A DNA stretch of 64,000 bases from Planococcus versutus (GTDB lineage: Bacteria; Bacillota; Bacilli; Bacillales_A; Planococcaceae). Below are positions 26,427 to 35,552 of this stretch, piece after piece. The stretch's first letter is position 1, and the number at the start of each line of letters is the position of its first letter. The translations under genes and the position numbers were made by a program. The notes below the pieces were generated by a model that saw nothing but the letters and a program-made list of their open reading frames with translations, had not been told where the DNA came from and did not search any database. The stretch spans positions 2,768,001 through 2,832,000 of the forward strand of contig NZ_CP016540.2 of NCBI RefSeq assembly GCF_001186155.3, written 5' to 3'.

Positions 26427-26444
26427 TATCTTGAATTCAAGATA
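26427..26444. promoter_or_regulatory. MhqR-type operator
   Basis: TATCTTGAATTCAAGATA is a perfect 9+9 palindrome, 67 bases upstream of the hydrolase start. It differs from the MhqR box I recall from B. subtilis (TATCTCGAATTCGAGATA) only by the symmetric C/G to T/A pair. Confidence 0.7.
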
Positions 26445-26477
26445 ACGTTAACACACATTTTTTATTCTTCCAATAAT

Positions 26478-26512
26478 AAAGGTTCACAGCATTACATGCT
26501 GTGAACCTTTAT
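26478..26512 (-). terminator. Terminator of hslO
   Basis: AAAGGTTCACAGC and GCTGTGAACCTTT form a 13-bp stem just after the hslO stop. Confidence 0.8.
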
Positions 26513-26518
26513 GAAAAA

Positions 26519-27397
26519 TTATACTTGTAGAGTTAACATATCTTCTAAATTTTCTTTCGAAAACAAGTAATTTTCATTACAGAAATGGCATTGTGCTTCT
26601 GCTTTACCATCCGTTTCAATCATGTCTTTAATCTCTATCATGCCGAGACCTTGAATTGCCTTTGAAATACGATCTCTTGAACATTGACATTGAAATTTTA
26701 CTGGCATCTTATCTAATACGTTGACGTTTCCAACGCCCAAGACTTCAGTTAAAATGTCTTCTGGTGTCAAGCCTTTACGCACCATATGGGAAATTGTCGG
26801 AATAACTTTTAAACGAGCTTCAATGTGTTCAATGATGCTTTCTTCTGTACCCGGCAATAATTGAATAATAAATCCACCCGAAGCCAAAATCGTATTATCT
26901 GGGTTGACGATGACCCCCACACCTACAGACGACGGAATTTGTTCAGAAGTTGTAATATAATGCGTAAAATCTTCACCCAATTCACCTGATACGATTGGAA
27001 CTTGTCCTACGAACGGCTGAAGCAAGCCAATATCTTTGGAAATCGACAATGTTCCTTCCGTGCCTACTGCTCTTCGAACATCTAACTTGCCTTGTTCATT
27101 TAAATCAAAGTGAGTTAACGGATTGCTTACATATCCTCTCACTTCGCCTTTAGCATTCGCATCTACCAAGATAGTGCCGATGGGGCCACCTCCATTAATG
27201 CGGATGGTTAACTTTTCTTCGCCCTTCATCATGGCACCTAACATAACGCTTGCTGTCATCGAACGACCCAATGCCGCAGACGCGGTGGGCCATGTATAGT
27301 GACGTCTCTGTGCTTCCGCAACTGTTTCTGTTGTACGTGCTGCGTAAGCACGCACTTGTCCATCGTAGGCTAAAGCTCGAACTAAATAATCGTTCAT
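26519..27397 (-). CDS. hslO: Redox-regulated chaperone Hsp33
   Basis: A holdase chaperone activated by oxidation and unfolding. The 292-residue protein ends with the zinc-binding redox switch CQC (Cys237, Cys239) and CHFC (Cys270, Cys273), the CxC...CxxC pattern of the family. The N-terminal domain carries typical [13 protein letters not shown]. The start follows AAAGGAAGAACAAT. It is not linked to cysK, its frequent neighbour in Bacillus. A DUF896 gene lies 36 bases upstream on the same strand, so they may share a transcript. Confidence 0.95.
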   Translation of the reverse strand: MNDYLVRALAYDGQVRAYAARTTETVAEAQRRHYTWPTASAALGRSMTASVMLGAMMKGEEKLTIRINGGGPIGTILVDANAKGEVRGYVSNPLTHFDLNEQGKLDVRRAVGTEGTLSISKDIGLLQPFVGQVPIVSGELGEDFTHYITTSEQIPSSVGVGVIVNPDNTILASGGFIIQLLPGTEESIIEHIEARLKVIPTISHMVRKGLTPEDILTEVLGVGNVNVLDKMPVKFQCQCSRDRISKAIQGLGMIEIKDMIETDGKAEAQCHFCNENYLFSKENLEDMLTLQV

Positions 27398-27432
27398 ATT
27401 GTTCTTCCTTTCTGTATGCGAGCTTCCTACGG

Positions 27433-27651
27433 TTAGATTGTTTGTTTTTTTAGTTTTACTTTATCAGGTGTAACGTCGTCCCCTAGAGGATCTATGACTT
27501 TCATGCTCGTAACAGTCGACTCGACTTGGCCACGAATTGCGCGCAAATAATCTTCGCGCAAGACTTGACGTTCTACTTTTTCAGCATTGCTCAAGCCTTC
27601 TTGACGTGCTTTTTGAGATAATTGGTTAATGCGCGGTAAAATATCAATCAT
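27433..27651 (-). CDS. DUF896 (YnzC/UPF0291) small protein
   Basis: A 72-residue protein matching UPF0291/DUF896: [20 protein letters not shown] followed by [17 protein letters not shown]. Known members form a helical hairpin; B. subtilis YnzC is of this family. No molecular function is established. The start follows AAAAGAGGAATAAGA. It sits between the Rrf2 regulator gene and hslO on the same strand. Confidence 0.88.
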   Translation of the reverse strand: MIDILPRINQLSQKARQEGLSNAEKVERQVLREDYLRAIRGQVESTVTSMKVIDPLGDDVTPDKVKLKKQTI

Positions 27652-27669
27652 TCTTATTCCTCTTTTCTG

Positions 27670-28152
27670 TTACGTAACTAGTTTTTGTTCTAGCCATTCA
27701 GCTAATTCTGTCGTTTTCTTTTGAAACCTTTGCTCTTTCATTTTTTTCGAAAGAGATTCGATGGTTTCTCGTTGCATATGAGAACGCCATGCATGTTCAG
27801 CTTCTACCATTAACTCTGTCAATAAGCAGCAGCTTTCAGGTTCTTCAAGCTCCAATAAATCACCCAATACGCCACTCGGTGAATAAAGCGATTGTTGACC
27901 TTCGATGGCAACATATATATCAAACACATTAATATCTTCTGGTTTTTTGTTAAGTTTAAATCCGCCTTTAACTCCTGGTACAGATGTGATCAAGCCTGCA
28001 CTGACCAGTTTTCTTAATAATTTTTGAAAATATGTTGGAGAAGTTCCTAGCTGTTGACTAATTGCTTCACCCGGAAGAACGGCTTTGTCCGGAAGCAAAT
28101 TCAATAACAACACTGCATATACCGATTGTTCTACACCTGGTTTCATATGCAC
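27670..28152 (-). CDS. Rrf2-family transcriptional regulator
   Basis: A 160-residue regulator: N-terminal winged helix (residues 3-70, with TSPTYFQKLLRKLVSAGLI and a VKGGFKL wing) followed by a helical dimerisation region. It lacks the three-cysteine iron-sulfur pattern of NsrR or IscR; only a CC pair is present near residue 110. Its signal is therefore unknown. The start is ambiguous: GTG at 28152 has GAGGGTG at good spacing, ATG at 28146 has only AGG. A 10+10 inverted repeat at 28171-28195 directly upstream suggests autoregulation. Confidence 0.8.
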   Translation of the reverse strand: MHMKPGVEQSVYAVLLLNLLPDKAVLPGEAISQQLGTSPTYFQKLLRKLVSAGLITSVPGVKGGFKLNKKPEDINVFDIYVAIEGQQSLYSPSGVLGDLLELEEPESCCLLTELMVEAEHAWRSHMQRETIESLSKKMKEQRFQKKTTELAEWLEQKLVT

Positions 28153-28170
28153 CTAAATCACCCTCTTTCA

Positions 28171-28195
28171 ATTAAGGATAATAAATATCCTTAAT
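28171..28195. promoter_or_regulatory. Inverted repeat, probable Rrf2 operator
   Basis: ATTAAGGATA, 5 bases, TATCCTTAAT: perfect 10-base arms, 19 bases upstream of the Rrf2 gene. A TATTAT-like -10 lies next to it on the minus strand. Confidence 0.6.
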
Positions 28196-28250
28196 ATCTA
28201 TAATACAACATCTCGAATTAAAAGTAAACAGCTTTGCTTACATGTTTTGT

Positions 28251-28294
28251 AAACTAGAAAAAGCTATCCGGAGTTGGATAGCTTTTTCTAGTTT
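28251..28294 (-). terminator. Terminator at the end of the transporter/GGT/ChrA operon
   Basis: A 19-bp perfect stem (28251-28269 with 28276-28294) immediately after the second chrA stop, T-rich on the minus strand. Confidence 0.85.
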
Positions 28295-28300
28295 ATTGAT

Positions 28301-28834
28301 TTAGACGATTCCCGACACTGCACCGTAAACAAGTGCCATTAAAATCACAAATGCAGGATGGACTTTTCTAATTTCAAGTAGCCAATAACTAACGATAATT
28401 AACACGATCGTTTGTATAGTCCCGGAACTTTCAATAGATGTCATAAAAAATTGAAGCGTCATCGCACCTAGTAATACAGCAATAACTGGACGCACTAACT
28501 TGGTGATATTCTTAACTTTTGGTGAATCTTTATACTTTAAAAGAGTAACCATTAAAATTACCATCAAGATTAGAGACGGTGCAACAGAAGCAAATAATGC
28601 AACAATCGCTCCTCCAATTCCACCTTCCGCATAGCCAATGTAGCCTGCCATTTTTGTGGCGATTGGCCCAGGCAACGCATTACCTAAAGCGAGAACCTCT
28701 CCAAATTCCTGCGTTGTCATCCACTCGTAACGGTCGACCACTTCTTTTTCAACAAGTGGAATAGAAGCAGGTCCGCCACCGTACCCTAATATACCTGGAA
28801 TGAAAAATGCTAAAAAGAGATACCAGTAGATCAT
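28301..28834 (-). CDS. Chromate transporter half-protein, second (ChrA family)
   Basis: A 177-residue single-domain CHR protein with about five or six hydrophobic segments. It has the family motifs GYGGGPASIPL near residue 18 and GNALPGPIATKMAGYIG near residue 50. Short CHR proteins work in pairs; the partner is the gene immediately upstream, overlapping by four bases (28831-28834). The known activity of the family is chromate efflux, but the physiological anion in this operon is unknown. It corresponds in position to B. subtilis YwrA/YwrB. Confidence 0.85.
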   Translation of the reverse strand: MIYWYLFLAFFIPGILGYGGGPASIPLVEKEVVDRYEWMTTQEFGEVLALGNALPGPIATKMAGYIGYAEGGIGGAIVALFASVAPSLILMVILMVTLLKYKDSPKVKNITKLVRPVIAVLLGAMTLQFFMTSIESSGTIQTIVLIIVSYWLLEIRKVHPAFVILMALVYGAVSGIV

Positions 28835-29430
28835 TTTGAGTCTCCTCCTTTTTTAAAGGAGGTTAAAGAAACAATTAAAATTCCGAATATGACGATTGCT
28901 GGATGGATGTTTAAAAATTCTAATAAGATAACAGCAAGTGTTGTAAACAAAATAGCACGTCCCATGCCTAACGACTTGCCTGATTTCTGAAAAAAGTCCC
29001 AAGTCATAATAGCGAGCATTACCCCAACAACCGGCACTACTGCAGCTGACATGCTGTTAACCCATTCAAGGTTTTTATACTTTTGTAAAATACCCAAGAG
29101 AATAATCATTAATCCAACAGTTGGAACAACTGTGGCCATCAATGCCACAAGACATCCAATCACACCATTTACGCGGTAACCGATATAACCAGCCATTTTC
29201 GTCGCAATGGGTCCGGGCATCGTATTTCCCAGTGCTAATGTGTCGCCAAATTCATCTTCAGTCATCCATTTATAGTTAACAACAGCTTCACGGTGAAAAA
29301 GTGGAATGGCAGCAGGTCCACCACCGAACCCAAGAAGACCTACACGAAAAAATGCTAAAAAAAGATCTTTATTGGTTTTCAGTTTGGAACTCTTTACTTG
29401 CTCTTTCTCCACTTTCTCGACGCCTACCAA
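28831..29430 (-). CDS. Chromate transporter half-protein, first (ChrA family)
   Basis: A 199-residue CHR-domain membrane protein with GFGGGPAAIPLF near residue 34 and GNTMPGPIATKMAGYIG near residue 67. About 20 polar N-terminal residues precede the first helix. The TTG at 29430 overlaps the end of the gamma-glutamyltransferase gene by 7 bases; a GTG at 29412 is an alternative start. The overlap indicates translational coupling. The two halves are similar to each other and presumably form an antiparallel pair. Confidence 0.85.
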   Translation of the reverse strand: MVGVEKVEKEQVKSSKLKTNKDLFLAFFRVGLLGFGGGPAAIPLFHREAVVNYKWMTEDEFGDTLALGNTMPGPIATKMAGYIGYRVNGVIGCLVALMATVVPTVGLMIILLGILQKYKNLEWVNSMSAAVVPVVGVMLAIMTWDFFQKSGKSLGMGRAILFTTLAVILLEFLNIHPAIVIFGILIVSLTSFKKGGDSK

Positions 29431-31028
29431 ACAGCCACCGAACCGTCTGTACGCGCTTCAGTGCCGCCTGATAATACACCTGTATCAGGATTGCGCCAAA
29501 TGATTTGGCCTCTCCCAAAACTGCCGCCATCTGTTGCTACTTGAATTTGATGACCTTTTCGACTTAACGCTTGCACTAAGTAGTTTGGAAAGTCAGGTTC
29601 CACCAGAACAGTTTTCCCTTCAATCCATTGCCACCTTGGAGCATCAAGTGCTGCTTGTGGATTCATTAAATAGTCAATAGTATTCGTGACTACTTGGAAA
29701 TGACCTTGTGGTTGCATATATCCACCCATAACACCAAATGGTCCAACAGCTTTGCCACCTTTCGTCAAAAACCCTGGAATAATCGTATGGAATGTCCGTT
29801 TACCTCCAACCAATACATTCGGATGCTCAGGATCTAACGAAAAGTCTGCTCCTCGATTTTGCAAACCAATCCCTGTTCCTGGGATGACAATTCCAGAGCC
29901 AAAACCCATGTAATTACTTTGAATATAAGAAATCATATTGCCTTCTTCATCTGCTGCTGACAAGTAAACAGTCCCACCTTTAGGCAATTCATAAGGCTCG
30001 GGGTCAGACGCGTTGTCTCCAATTTTTTTAGCGCGAGCTGCTGCATATTCTTCTGATAGAAGATATTCAGTACTGACAGGCATGCTTTCTGGTTCTGTAA
30101 TAAATGCTTTACCATCTGTAAATGCTAGTTTCATGGCTTCAATTTGCTCATGATACGTTTCTGCAGTTTGCCATTTAGGCTGTTCCAGATTTTTAAAAAT
30201 GTTTAGCGCCATTAATGCAACCATGCCTTGTCCATTTGGCGGAATTTCCCATACTTCATATCCTTTATAGTCTGTGGATACCGGATCTACCCACTCAGGC
30301 TCGAATGCTTTTAAATCTTCTTTTGTTAAAAACCCTTGATGTTCTTTCATGAAGTGATCAATTTTATCTGCAATTTCGCCTTCATAAAAAGAGCGGGCAT
30401 TAGTTTGTCCAATATCGATCAATGTTTTAGCATGACCCGGAGATGACCACAATTCCCCAATTTCTGGCGCACGGCCATTTGGTGCAAATGTATCAAACCA
30501 ACCTTGATACTCTTCACTAGTAAACGATTCTTTGTATTTAGCATAGGCCGCTTGCCAATACTTTCCGAGAATAGGCGTTAGTGGATAGCCTTCTTCTGCA
30601 TAACGAATCGCTGGTTGCAAAGCTTCTGCAAGTGACAACTTCCCAAACTTCTTTGAAAGTTCAGCCCAAGCAGCAGGCACTCCCGGTACTGTTACAGGTA
30701 CTAAGCCATGCGTTGGCATTTTTTCAAATCCAAGTGCTTTTACGGCTTCAGGAGAAATACTTTTCGGTGCAGGACCTGAACTGTTCAAGCCATGTAGTTT
30801 GTCTTTTACCCAAACTAAAGCAAACGCATCTCCACCGATTCCATTTGAAGTGGGCTCCACAACAGTTAATGCAGCAGCAGTGGCAATGGCTGCATCAATG
30901 GCATTCCCACCCTTTTGCATAACTTCAATACCCGCTTGTGCTGCTAGTGGTTGTGAAGTGGCCACCATTCCTTTTTTTGAAAAAACGGTTTGTCTTTGTG
31001 ACATAAATGGGTTGTGTAAATAATCCAT
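29424..31028 (-). CDS. Gamma-glutamyltransferase family enzyme without signal peptide (YwrD-like)
   Basis: An N-terminal-nucleophile hydrolase of 534 residues. The predicted self-cleavage nucleophile is Thr353 in PKGGTVYLSAADEEGN. Conserved small-subunit residues follow (SNYMGFGSGI, GIGLQNRGADF, GVMGGYMQPQGH). No signal peptide or membrane helix is present, so it should act in the cytoplasm, unlike secreted Bacillus Ggt. It lies directly behind a peptide ABC importer, which suggests processing of imported gamma-glutamyl compounds such as glutathione (inference). ATG 31028 has AGGAGGAATTTTA upstream; earlier in-frame ATG 31109 would read through a hairpin. It is most like B. subtilis YwrD. Confidence 0.85.
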   Translation of the reverse strand: MDYLHNPFMSQRQTVFSKKGMVATSQPLAAQAGIEVMQKGGNAIDAAIATAAALTVVEPTSNGIGGDAFALVWVKDKLHGLNSSGPAPKSISPEAVKALGFEKMPTHGLVPVTVPGVPAAWAELSKKFGKLSLAEALQPAIRYAEEGYPLTPILGKYWQAAYAKYKESFTSEEYQGWFDTFAPNGRAPEIGELWSSPGHAKTLIDIGQTNARSFYEGEIADKIDHFMKEHQGFLTKEDLKAFEPEWVDPVSTDYKGYEVWEIPPNGQGMVALMALNIFKNLEQPKWQTAETYHEQIEAMKLAFTDGKAFITEPESMPVSTEYLLSEEYAAARAKKIGDNASDPEPYELPKGGTVYLSAADEEGNMISYIQSNYMGFGSGIVIPGTGIGLQNRGADFSLDPEHPNVLVGGKRTFHTIIPGFLTKGGKAVGPFGVMGGYMQPQGHFQVVTNTIDYLMNPQAALDAPRWQWIEGKTVLVEPDFPNYLVQALSRKGHQIQVATDGGSFGRGQIIWRNPDTGVLSGGTEARTDGSVAVW

Positions 31029-31050
31029 TAAAATTCCTCCTATCAGTATA

Positions 31051-31087
31051 AAAGCCGAATGCGGGAAAGCTTCCGCATTCGGCTTTT
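31051..31087 (-). terminator. Hairpin between the ABC transporter and the gamma-glutamyltransferase gene
   Basis: AAAGCCGAATGCGG pairs with CCGCATTCGGCTTT. It lies after the last ABC gene and before the next ribosome binding site, so it may lower downstream expression or stabilise the upstream mRNA. Confidence 0.7.
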
Positions 31088-31090
31088 TGG

Positions 31091-32089
31091 TTATCCCGCA
31101 AAATGGCAAGCTGCAAAATGATCTTTTTCATGTTCGATAAAAGCAGGCTTTTCGACTTTGCAAATCTCTTGTGCAATTGGACACCGTGTATGAAAAGCAC
31201 ATCCGGAAGGTGGATTTGCTGGATTGGGCATATCTCCAACCAATCGAACACGTTCTTTCTTGGCATTTACTGTGGGTCTTGGAATAGCAGATAGTAACGC
31301 TTGCGTGTAGGGATGAAGCGGTTTATTGAAAATAGCTGAAACCGTGCTCATCTCTACTGTATTCCCTAAATACATAACCAGTACACGATCACAGAAATAA
31401 CGTACCACACCTAGATCGTGTGAGATAAATAAATAAGAAAGGTCGTATTTTTCTTGTAATGTTTTTAGTAGTTTTAAAATTTGCGCTTGAACGGAAACAT
31501 CCAGTGCTGAAACAGCTTCATCACAAATAATAAATTGTGGATTCAACGCGATTGCTCGAGCAATGCCAATTCGTTGTCGTTGGCCACCACTAAATTCGTG
31601 TGGATACCGGTCGTAATGCTCGGGTTTTAGTCCGACTTCTTTTAGTAAGTCCTCTACTGAATCTCTTCTTTCTTGCGTTGACATATCTGTATGCATTTTA
31701 AAAACTTCATCTAACGCATGTCCGACTCGTTGTCTGGGGTTTAAAGATGCATACGGATCTTGGAAAATCATCTGCATTTCTTTAACAAATTTCTTTTTTT
31801 CTCTTCGCTTTAAATCTTGAATTTCCTGATCATTAAAATAAATTTTTCCATCTGTTAACTCTTCAAGCCCTAAAATGGTTCTACCAAGAGTAGATTTGCC
31901 ACAACCGGATTCTCCTACCACTCCAAGACTTTCGCCTTTATAAAGCTTTAGAGAAACAGATTCTACCGCTTTAACATTGCCAGTAACTCGTTTTAACAGA
32001 CCGCCTTTAATTGGGAAATATTTTTTTACACTAGTTAACTCTAATAGAATATCAGACTTTAAGGGTGATTTTTCTTTGATTGTGGTCAA
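31091..32089 (-). CDS. Peptide ABC transporter ATP-binding protein (OppF/DppF type)
   Basis: Cytoplasmic ATPase subunit of 332 residues. Walker A is GESGCGKST, the signature FSGGQRQRIGIARA, and Walker B FIICDEAVSALD. The C-terminal oligopeptide domain has the paired-cysteine motif GCAFHTRCPIAQEIC. It begins with TTG at 32089, 9 bases after a perfect AAGGAGG, and overlaps the upstream oppD-type gene by 38 bases. It forms a heterodimer with that protein. Confidence 0.92.
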   Translation of the reverse strand: MTTIKEKSPLKSDILLELTSVKKYFPIKGGLLKRVTGNVKAVESVSLKLYKGESLGVVGESGCGKSTLGRTILGLEELTDGKIYFNDQEIQDLKRREKKKFVKEMQMIFQDPYASLNPRQRVGHALDEVFKMHTDMSTQERRDSVEDLLKEVGLKPEHYDRYPHEFSGGQRQRIGIARAIALNPQFIICDEAVSALDVSVQAQILKLLKTLQEKYDLSYLFISHDLGVVRYFCDRVLVMYLGNTVEMSTVSAIFNKPLHPYTQALLSAIPRPTVNAKKERVRLVGDMPNPANPPSGCAFHTRCPIAQEICKVEKPAFIEHEKDHFAACHFAG

Positions 32090-33068
32090 CCGTTTCAGCC
32101 TCCTTGTCGATCAGCCAGCAGCTCGCATAATGCCCTTTTCCTGCATTGAATTCCGGAGGCTCGTCTATTTTGCACTTATCCATAGCGAACTTGCAACGCG
32201 GATGAAAACGACAACCTGTTATTTTTTCGTTTAAACCTGGCATATTGCCAGGAATCGGTTCTAACTCGAATTCTGGATCGTCTACATTAGGCACAGAGTT
32301 TAACAAGCCAATTGTATAAGGATGTTGAGGATTCTCGAAAATTTCACGTACAGGGCCTTCTTCGATTTTCTTGCCTGCGTACATAACCATTACACGATCT
32401 GCCACTTCTGCTACAACGCCCATATCGTGAGTAATCAACAATACGCCCATATTCAATTTATCTTTCAAGTCTTTCATCAAATCCAAAATCTGAGCTTGAA
32501 TGGTCACATCTAGAGCAGTTGTAGGTTCGTCTGCTATTAACAAGCTAGGATGGCAAGCAAGTGCCATAGCGATCATAACACGTTGCCTCATCCCTCCACT
32601 TAGTTCATGTGGATATTGGTTTAAACGTTTATCCGGACTGGGAATTCCTACTTGTCTGAGCAATTCGATACTTTGTTTACTCGCTTCTTTCTTTGATAAC
32701 TTATGGTGCAAAAGCAATGGTTCCCGCAATTGATAGCCGATGGTCAGTACCGGATTCAAAGCAGTCATGGGTTCTTGAAAAATCATCGACATCTTATTAC
32801 CTCGAATACGGCGCATCTGCTCATCTGAATTTTTTTGAAGAGACTCTCCATTTAATAAGATTTCTCCGCTTTCAATAGACCCATTAGAAGGCAGAAGCCT
32901 CATTACGGATAAAGATGTAATACTTTTTCCGCAACCTGATTCTCCAACGATGCATAAAGTTTCTCCTTTGTTCACATGAAAGGAGACATCTCTGACCGCT
33001 TGTAATGAACCTTCCGCTGTACGAAAAGATGTTACTAAATTCTTCACTTCAAGTAATGTCTCCGCCAT
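32052..33068 (-). CDS. Peptide ABC transporter ATP-binding protein (OppD/DppD type)
   Basis: A 338-residue ATPase with Walker A GESGCGKS, signature LSGGMRQRVMIAMAL and Walker B LLIADEPTTALD. A C-terminal oligopeptide domain shows GCRFHPRCKFAMDKC. It works with the OppF-type partner to energise uptake. The order of genes on the transcript is permease, permease, binding protein, ATPase D, ATPase F. The start lies 7 bases beyond the binding-protein stop. Confidence 0.92.
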   Translation of the reverse strand: MAETLLEVKNLVTSFRTAEGSLQAVRDVSFHVNKGETLCIVGESGCGKSITSLSVMRLLPSNGSIESGEILLNGESLQKNSDEQMRRIRGNKMSMIFQEPMTALNPVLTIGYQLREPLLLHHKLSKKEASKQSIELLRQVGIPSPDKRLNQYPHELSGGMRQRVMIAMALACHPSLLIADEPTTALDVTIQAQILDLMKDLKDKLNMGVLLITHDMGVVAEVADRVMVMYAGKKIEEGPVREIFENPQHPYTIGLLNSVPNVDDPEFELEPIPGNMPGLNEKITGCRFHPRCKFAMDKCKIDEPPEFNAGKGHYASCWLIDKEAETVDHNQRKITLKV

Positions 33069-33075
33069 ACTTTCC

Positions 33076-34629
33076 CTACTCTCTAGTTACGTTTTGTAAG
33101 AACCATTGGCCGTTCGGATCTAACTGAAGTCCTTTAATCGATTGATCTGTAGCTGCCGTCACAACACCATGGTACATGACAACGACTGCATCTTCATCTA
33201 ACATCAACTGATTTGCTTCTTCTAAATATTTTTTACGTTCTTCTTGGTCCACTGTTGTGCGCGATGCTTCAACAAGTTTATCAAATTCTGGATTACTGTA
33301 TTGCGCTCGGTTTGAAGCACCGACATTGTCCGAATGGAAGTTAGGGTAAAACATTTCAGAACCGTCACTTGTAACATTCGACCAACTCAAGAATGTCAAA
33401 TCGTAATCACCTGATCTTGCCGTATCTAAGAATGTAGCCCACTCCATTGTTTCAATTTCTACATTGAAACCAGCTTCTGTCAGTTGAGATTGAACAATTT
33501 CAGCCATTAGGACAAAATTATCACGGTTAGCAGCAAGTAATTTGATTGGCTCGTCGCCAAATCCATTTTCTTCTACTAATTTTTTAGCTGCTTCTGGATC
33601 ATATGCAGTTCCACCTTCGTCTGCTGATTTGTCATAACCAAAAACTTGTGGTCCAAGAACACTATCGCTTCTTACACCTAATCCATTTAGTTTTTCAACA
33701 AAAGCATCACGGTCAATTGCACTTGCTACTGCTTTTCGGAAATCTGGATTCTCGCTACGTTCTTGCGAATGATTGAACGTCAAGTAATAAACCGGTGTTC
33801 CTTCTTTTTTCGTTACTTCAACGTTGTCAATTGATTCAACGCGAGACAATTGTTCTGAAGGCAAGGCATCAATAAAGTTTACTTCGCCTGTTTGCAACAT
33901 CGAAATCGCTGTTGAAATTTCAGGAACAACTTTGTATGTCACTTTGTCTAGTGTTGGAGCACCATCCCAATAAGCTTCGTTTTTCTCCAAAACGACTTGG
34001 TCGCCTTGATTCCAGCTCTCGAACTTAAATGGTCCAGTTCCTACAGGATTTTGCATCAAATCTTGTACTTGGTCAGCTGTTGGAGAAATGATTGCCGCAT
34101 TGGAGTGTGACAAAGCTGCCAATAACGGTCCATATGGATATTTTGTTTTGATTTCTACTGTTGTTTCATCAACTGCTGTAACTGTATCAATTGGCTCTAG
34201 TAGAGATGCACGAGGCGCTGCAGTAGCCGGATCCACTAATTTGTCAAATGTGTATTTTACTGCTTCTGCATTGAATGGCGTGCCATCTTGAAACTCAATT
34301 CCTTCTTTTAATTTAATGACCCAAGTCAGTTCATCAGGGTTTTCATAGGATTCTGCTAATTTCGGTTCAAGTTCCATTGTTTCTGGATTGCGCTCAAACA
34401 AATTTTCATAAATCTGAGACATGACACTTGAAGACACTGAGTCATTTGTCATGATTGGAGATAATCCCACTGCGTCTGTAGTAGAGGCATAAATAACTTC
34501 TTGTCCTTCCGATTCAGAAGAACTTGAGGTCTTTCCACTTTCTGTACCTTCAGGAATTGTACTTTCCGAACACGCTCCTAGGATGAGCAAGCCAATCAAT
34601 GCCAATAAAAACAACCATTTTTTATTCAT
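33076..34629 (-). CDS. Peptide ABC transporter substrate-binding lipoprotein
   Basis: A 517-residue extracellular solute-binding protein of family 5 (Opp/Dpp/GsiB type). The signal peptide ends in lipobox LGAC with Cys20, so it is lipid-anchored. A Ser/Glu-rich linker follows. The family signature is seen at about 95-115 (YTFDKLVDPATAAP comes shortly after) and the C-terminal region contains TFLSWSNVTSDG. Ligand identity cannot be read from sequence; linkage to a gamma-glutamyltransferase suggests glutathione or gamma-glutamyl peptides. The start follows TAGGGGGATTTTTA. Confidence 0.9.
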   Translation of the reverse strand: MNKKWLFLLALIGLLILGACSESTIPEGTESGKTSSSSESEGQEVIYASTTDAVGLSPIMTNDSVSSSVMSQIYENLFERNPETMELEPKLAESYENPDELTWVIKLKEGIEFQDGTPFNAEAVKYTFDKLVDPATAAPRASLLEPIDTVTAVDETTVEIKTKYPYGPLLAALSHSNAAIISPTADQVQDLMQNPVGTGPFKFESWNQGDQVVLEKNEAYWDGAPTLDKVTYKVVPEISTAISMLQTGEVNFIDALPSEQLSRVESIDNVEVTKKEGTPVYYLTFNHSQERSENPDFRKAVASAIDRDAFVEKLNGLGVRSDSVLGPQVFGYDKSADEGGTAYDPEAAKKLVEENGFGDEPIKLLAANRDNFVLMAEIVQSQLTEAGFNVEIETMEWATFLDTARSGDYDLTFLSWSNVTSDGSEMFYPNFHSDNVGASNRAQYSNPEFDKLVEASRTTVDQEERKKYLEEANQLMLDEDAVVVMYHGVVTAATDQSIKGLQLDPNGQWFLQNVTRE

Positions 34630-34649
34630 TAAAAATCCCCCTATATGTT

Positions 34650-35537
34650 TTATTGTTGTAAATCCATATTTGGATCAAGCGCATCCCGAAGGCCATCGCC
34701 TAATACATTAAAAGCAAACACAGTTAACATAATTGCAATTCCCGGAACAATGGTCAAATGCGGTGATGACCACATAAAGTCCTGTCCTTGTGAAATCATT
34801 GCTCCCCATTCTGGTGTGGGTGGCTGAGCGCCGAGACCTAAATAACTGAGCGCTGCTGTCGATAAGATTGCTGTCGCCATTCGCATTGTTGCGAAAACGA
34901 TAATGGGTGCAGAGGCATTCGGCAAAATGTGCCGAACCATGATGCGTAAATCAGATGCCCCCATCGATCGCATGGCCATGATGTATTCTTTTTCTTTTAT
35001 TGATAACACCGACCCACGTACAATTCTGGCGCACGTTGGAATCGACCAAATACTGATTGCAATTGCCACGTTGACTAAGCTTGTGCCAAGAATTGCAATA
35101 ATCAGCATCGCTAACAAAATTCCCGGAAACGAAAACAGCAAGTCAACAAAACGCATGATGACAGCATCCATTTTCCGATAATAGCCCGCTAACATTCCTA
35201 AAATAATTCCTCCTACGAGACCTAAAGTTACAGCCACACTTCCCACAACAAGTGAAATTCTTGCGCCGTATACAATTCGGCTCCAGACATCTCGTCCATA
35301 ATTGTCTGTTCCCAACCAATGACCTTCGCTGAAAACTGGCATTTCGCTATTGGCTAAGTTTTGTTTAATGGGATCGTGAATCGTAATATATGGTGCAAAT
35401 ATCGCGATTAAAATTTGAAGAATAACAATTATTAAACCAATAACAGCTAGTTTGTTTTTGAACAAACGCTTGAGTGTTGTTATATAGTACTTTTCTCTTT
35501 TTTTCGGTTTTAGCTTGAGCGTTTCAGCTGTTGTCAT
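34650..35537 (-). CDS. Peptide ABC transporter permease (OppC/DppC type)
   Basis: A 295-residue inner permease with an N-terminal helix at about 29-50 after a basic leader, a periplasm-like outside loop with HWLGTDNYGRDVWSR, and five further helices. The EAA-type loop is AMRSMGASDLRIMVRHILPN, which contacts the ATPases. The start follows GGAGAAGGAGCT, 15 bases after the partner permease gene. Confidence 0.92.
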   Translation of the reverse strand: MTTAETLKLKPKKREKYYITTLKRLFKNKLAVIGLIIVILQILIAIFAPYITIHDPIKQNLANSEMPVFSEGHWLGTDNYGRDVWSRIVYGARISLVVGSVAVTLGLVGGIILGMLAGYYRKMDAVIMRFVDLLFSFPGILLAMLIIAILGTSLVNVAIAISIWSIPTCARIVRGSVLSIKEKEYIMAMRSMGASDLRIMVRHILPNASAPIIVFATMRMATAILSTAALSYLGLGAQPPTPEWGAMISQGQDFMWSSPHLTIVPGIAIMLTVFAFNVLGDGLRDALDPNMDLQQ

Positions 35538-35552
35538 AGCTCCTTCTCCTCT

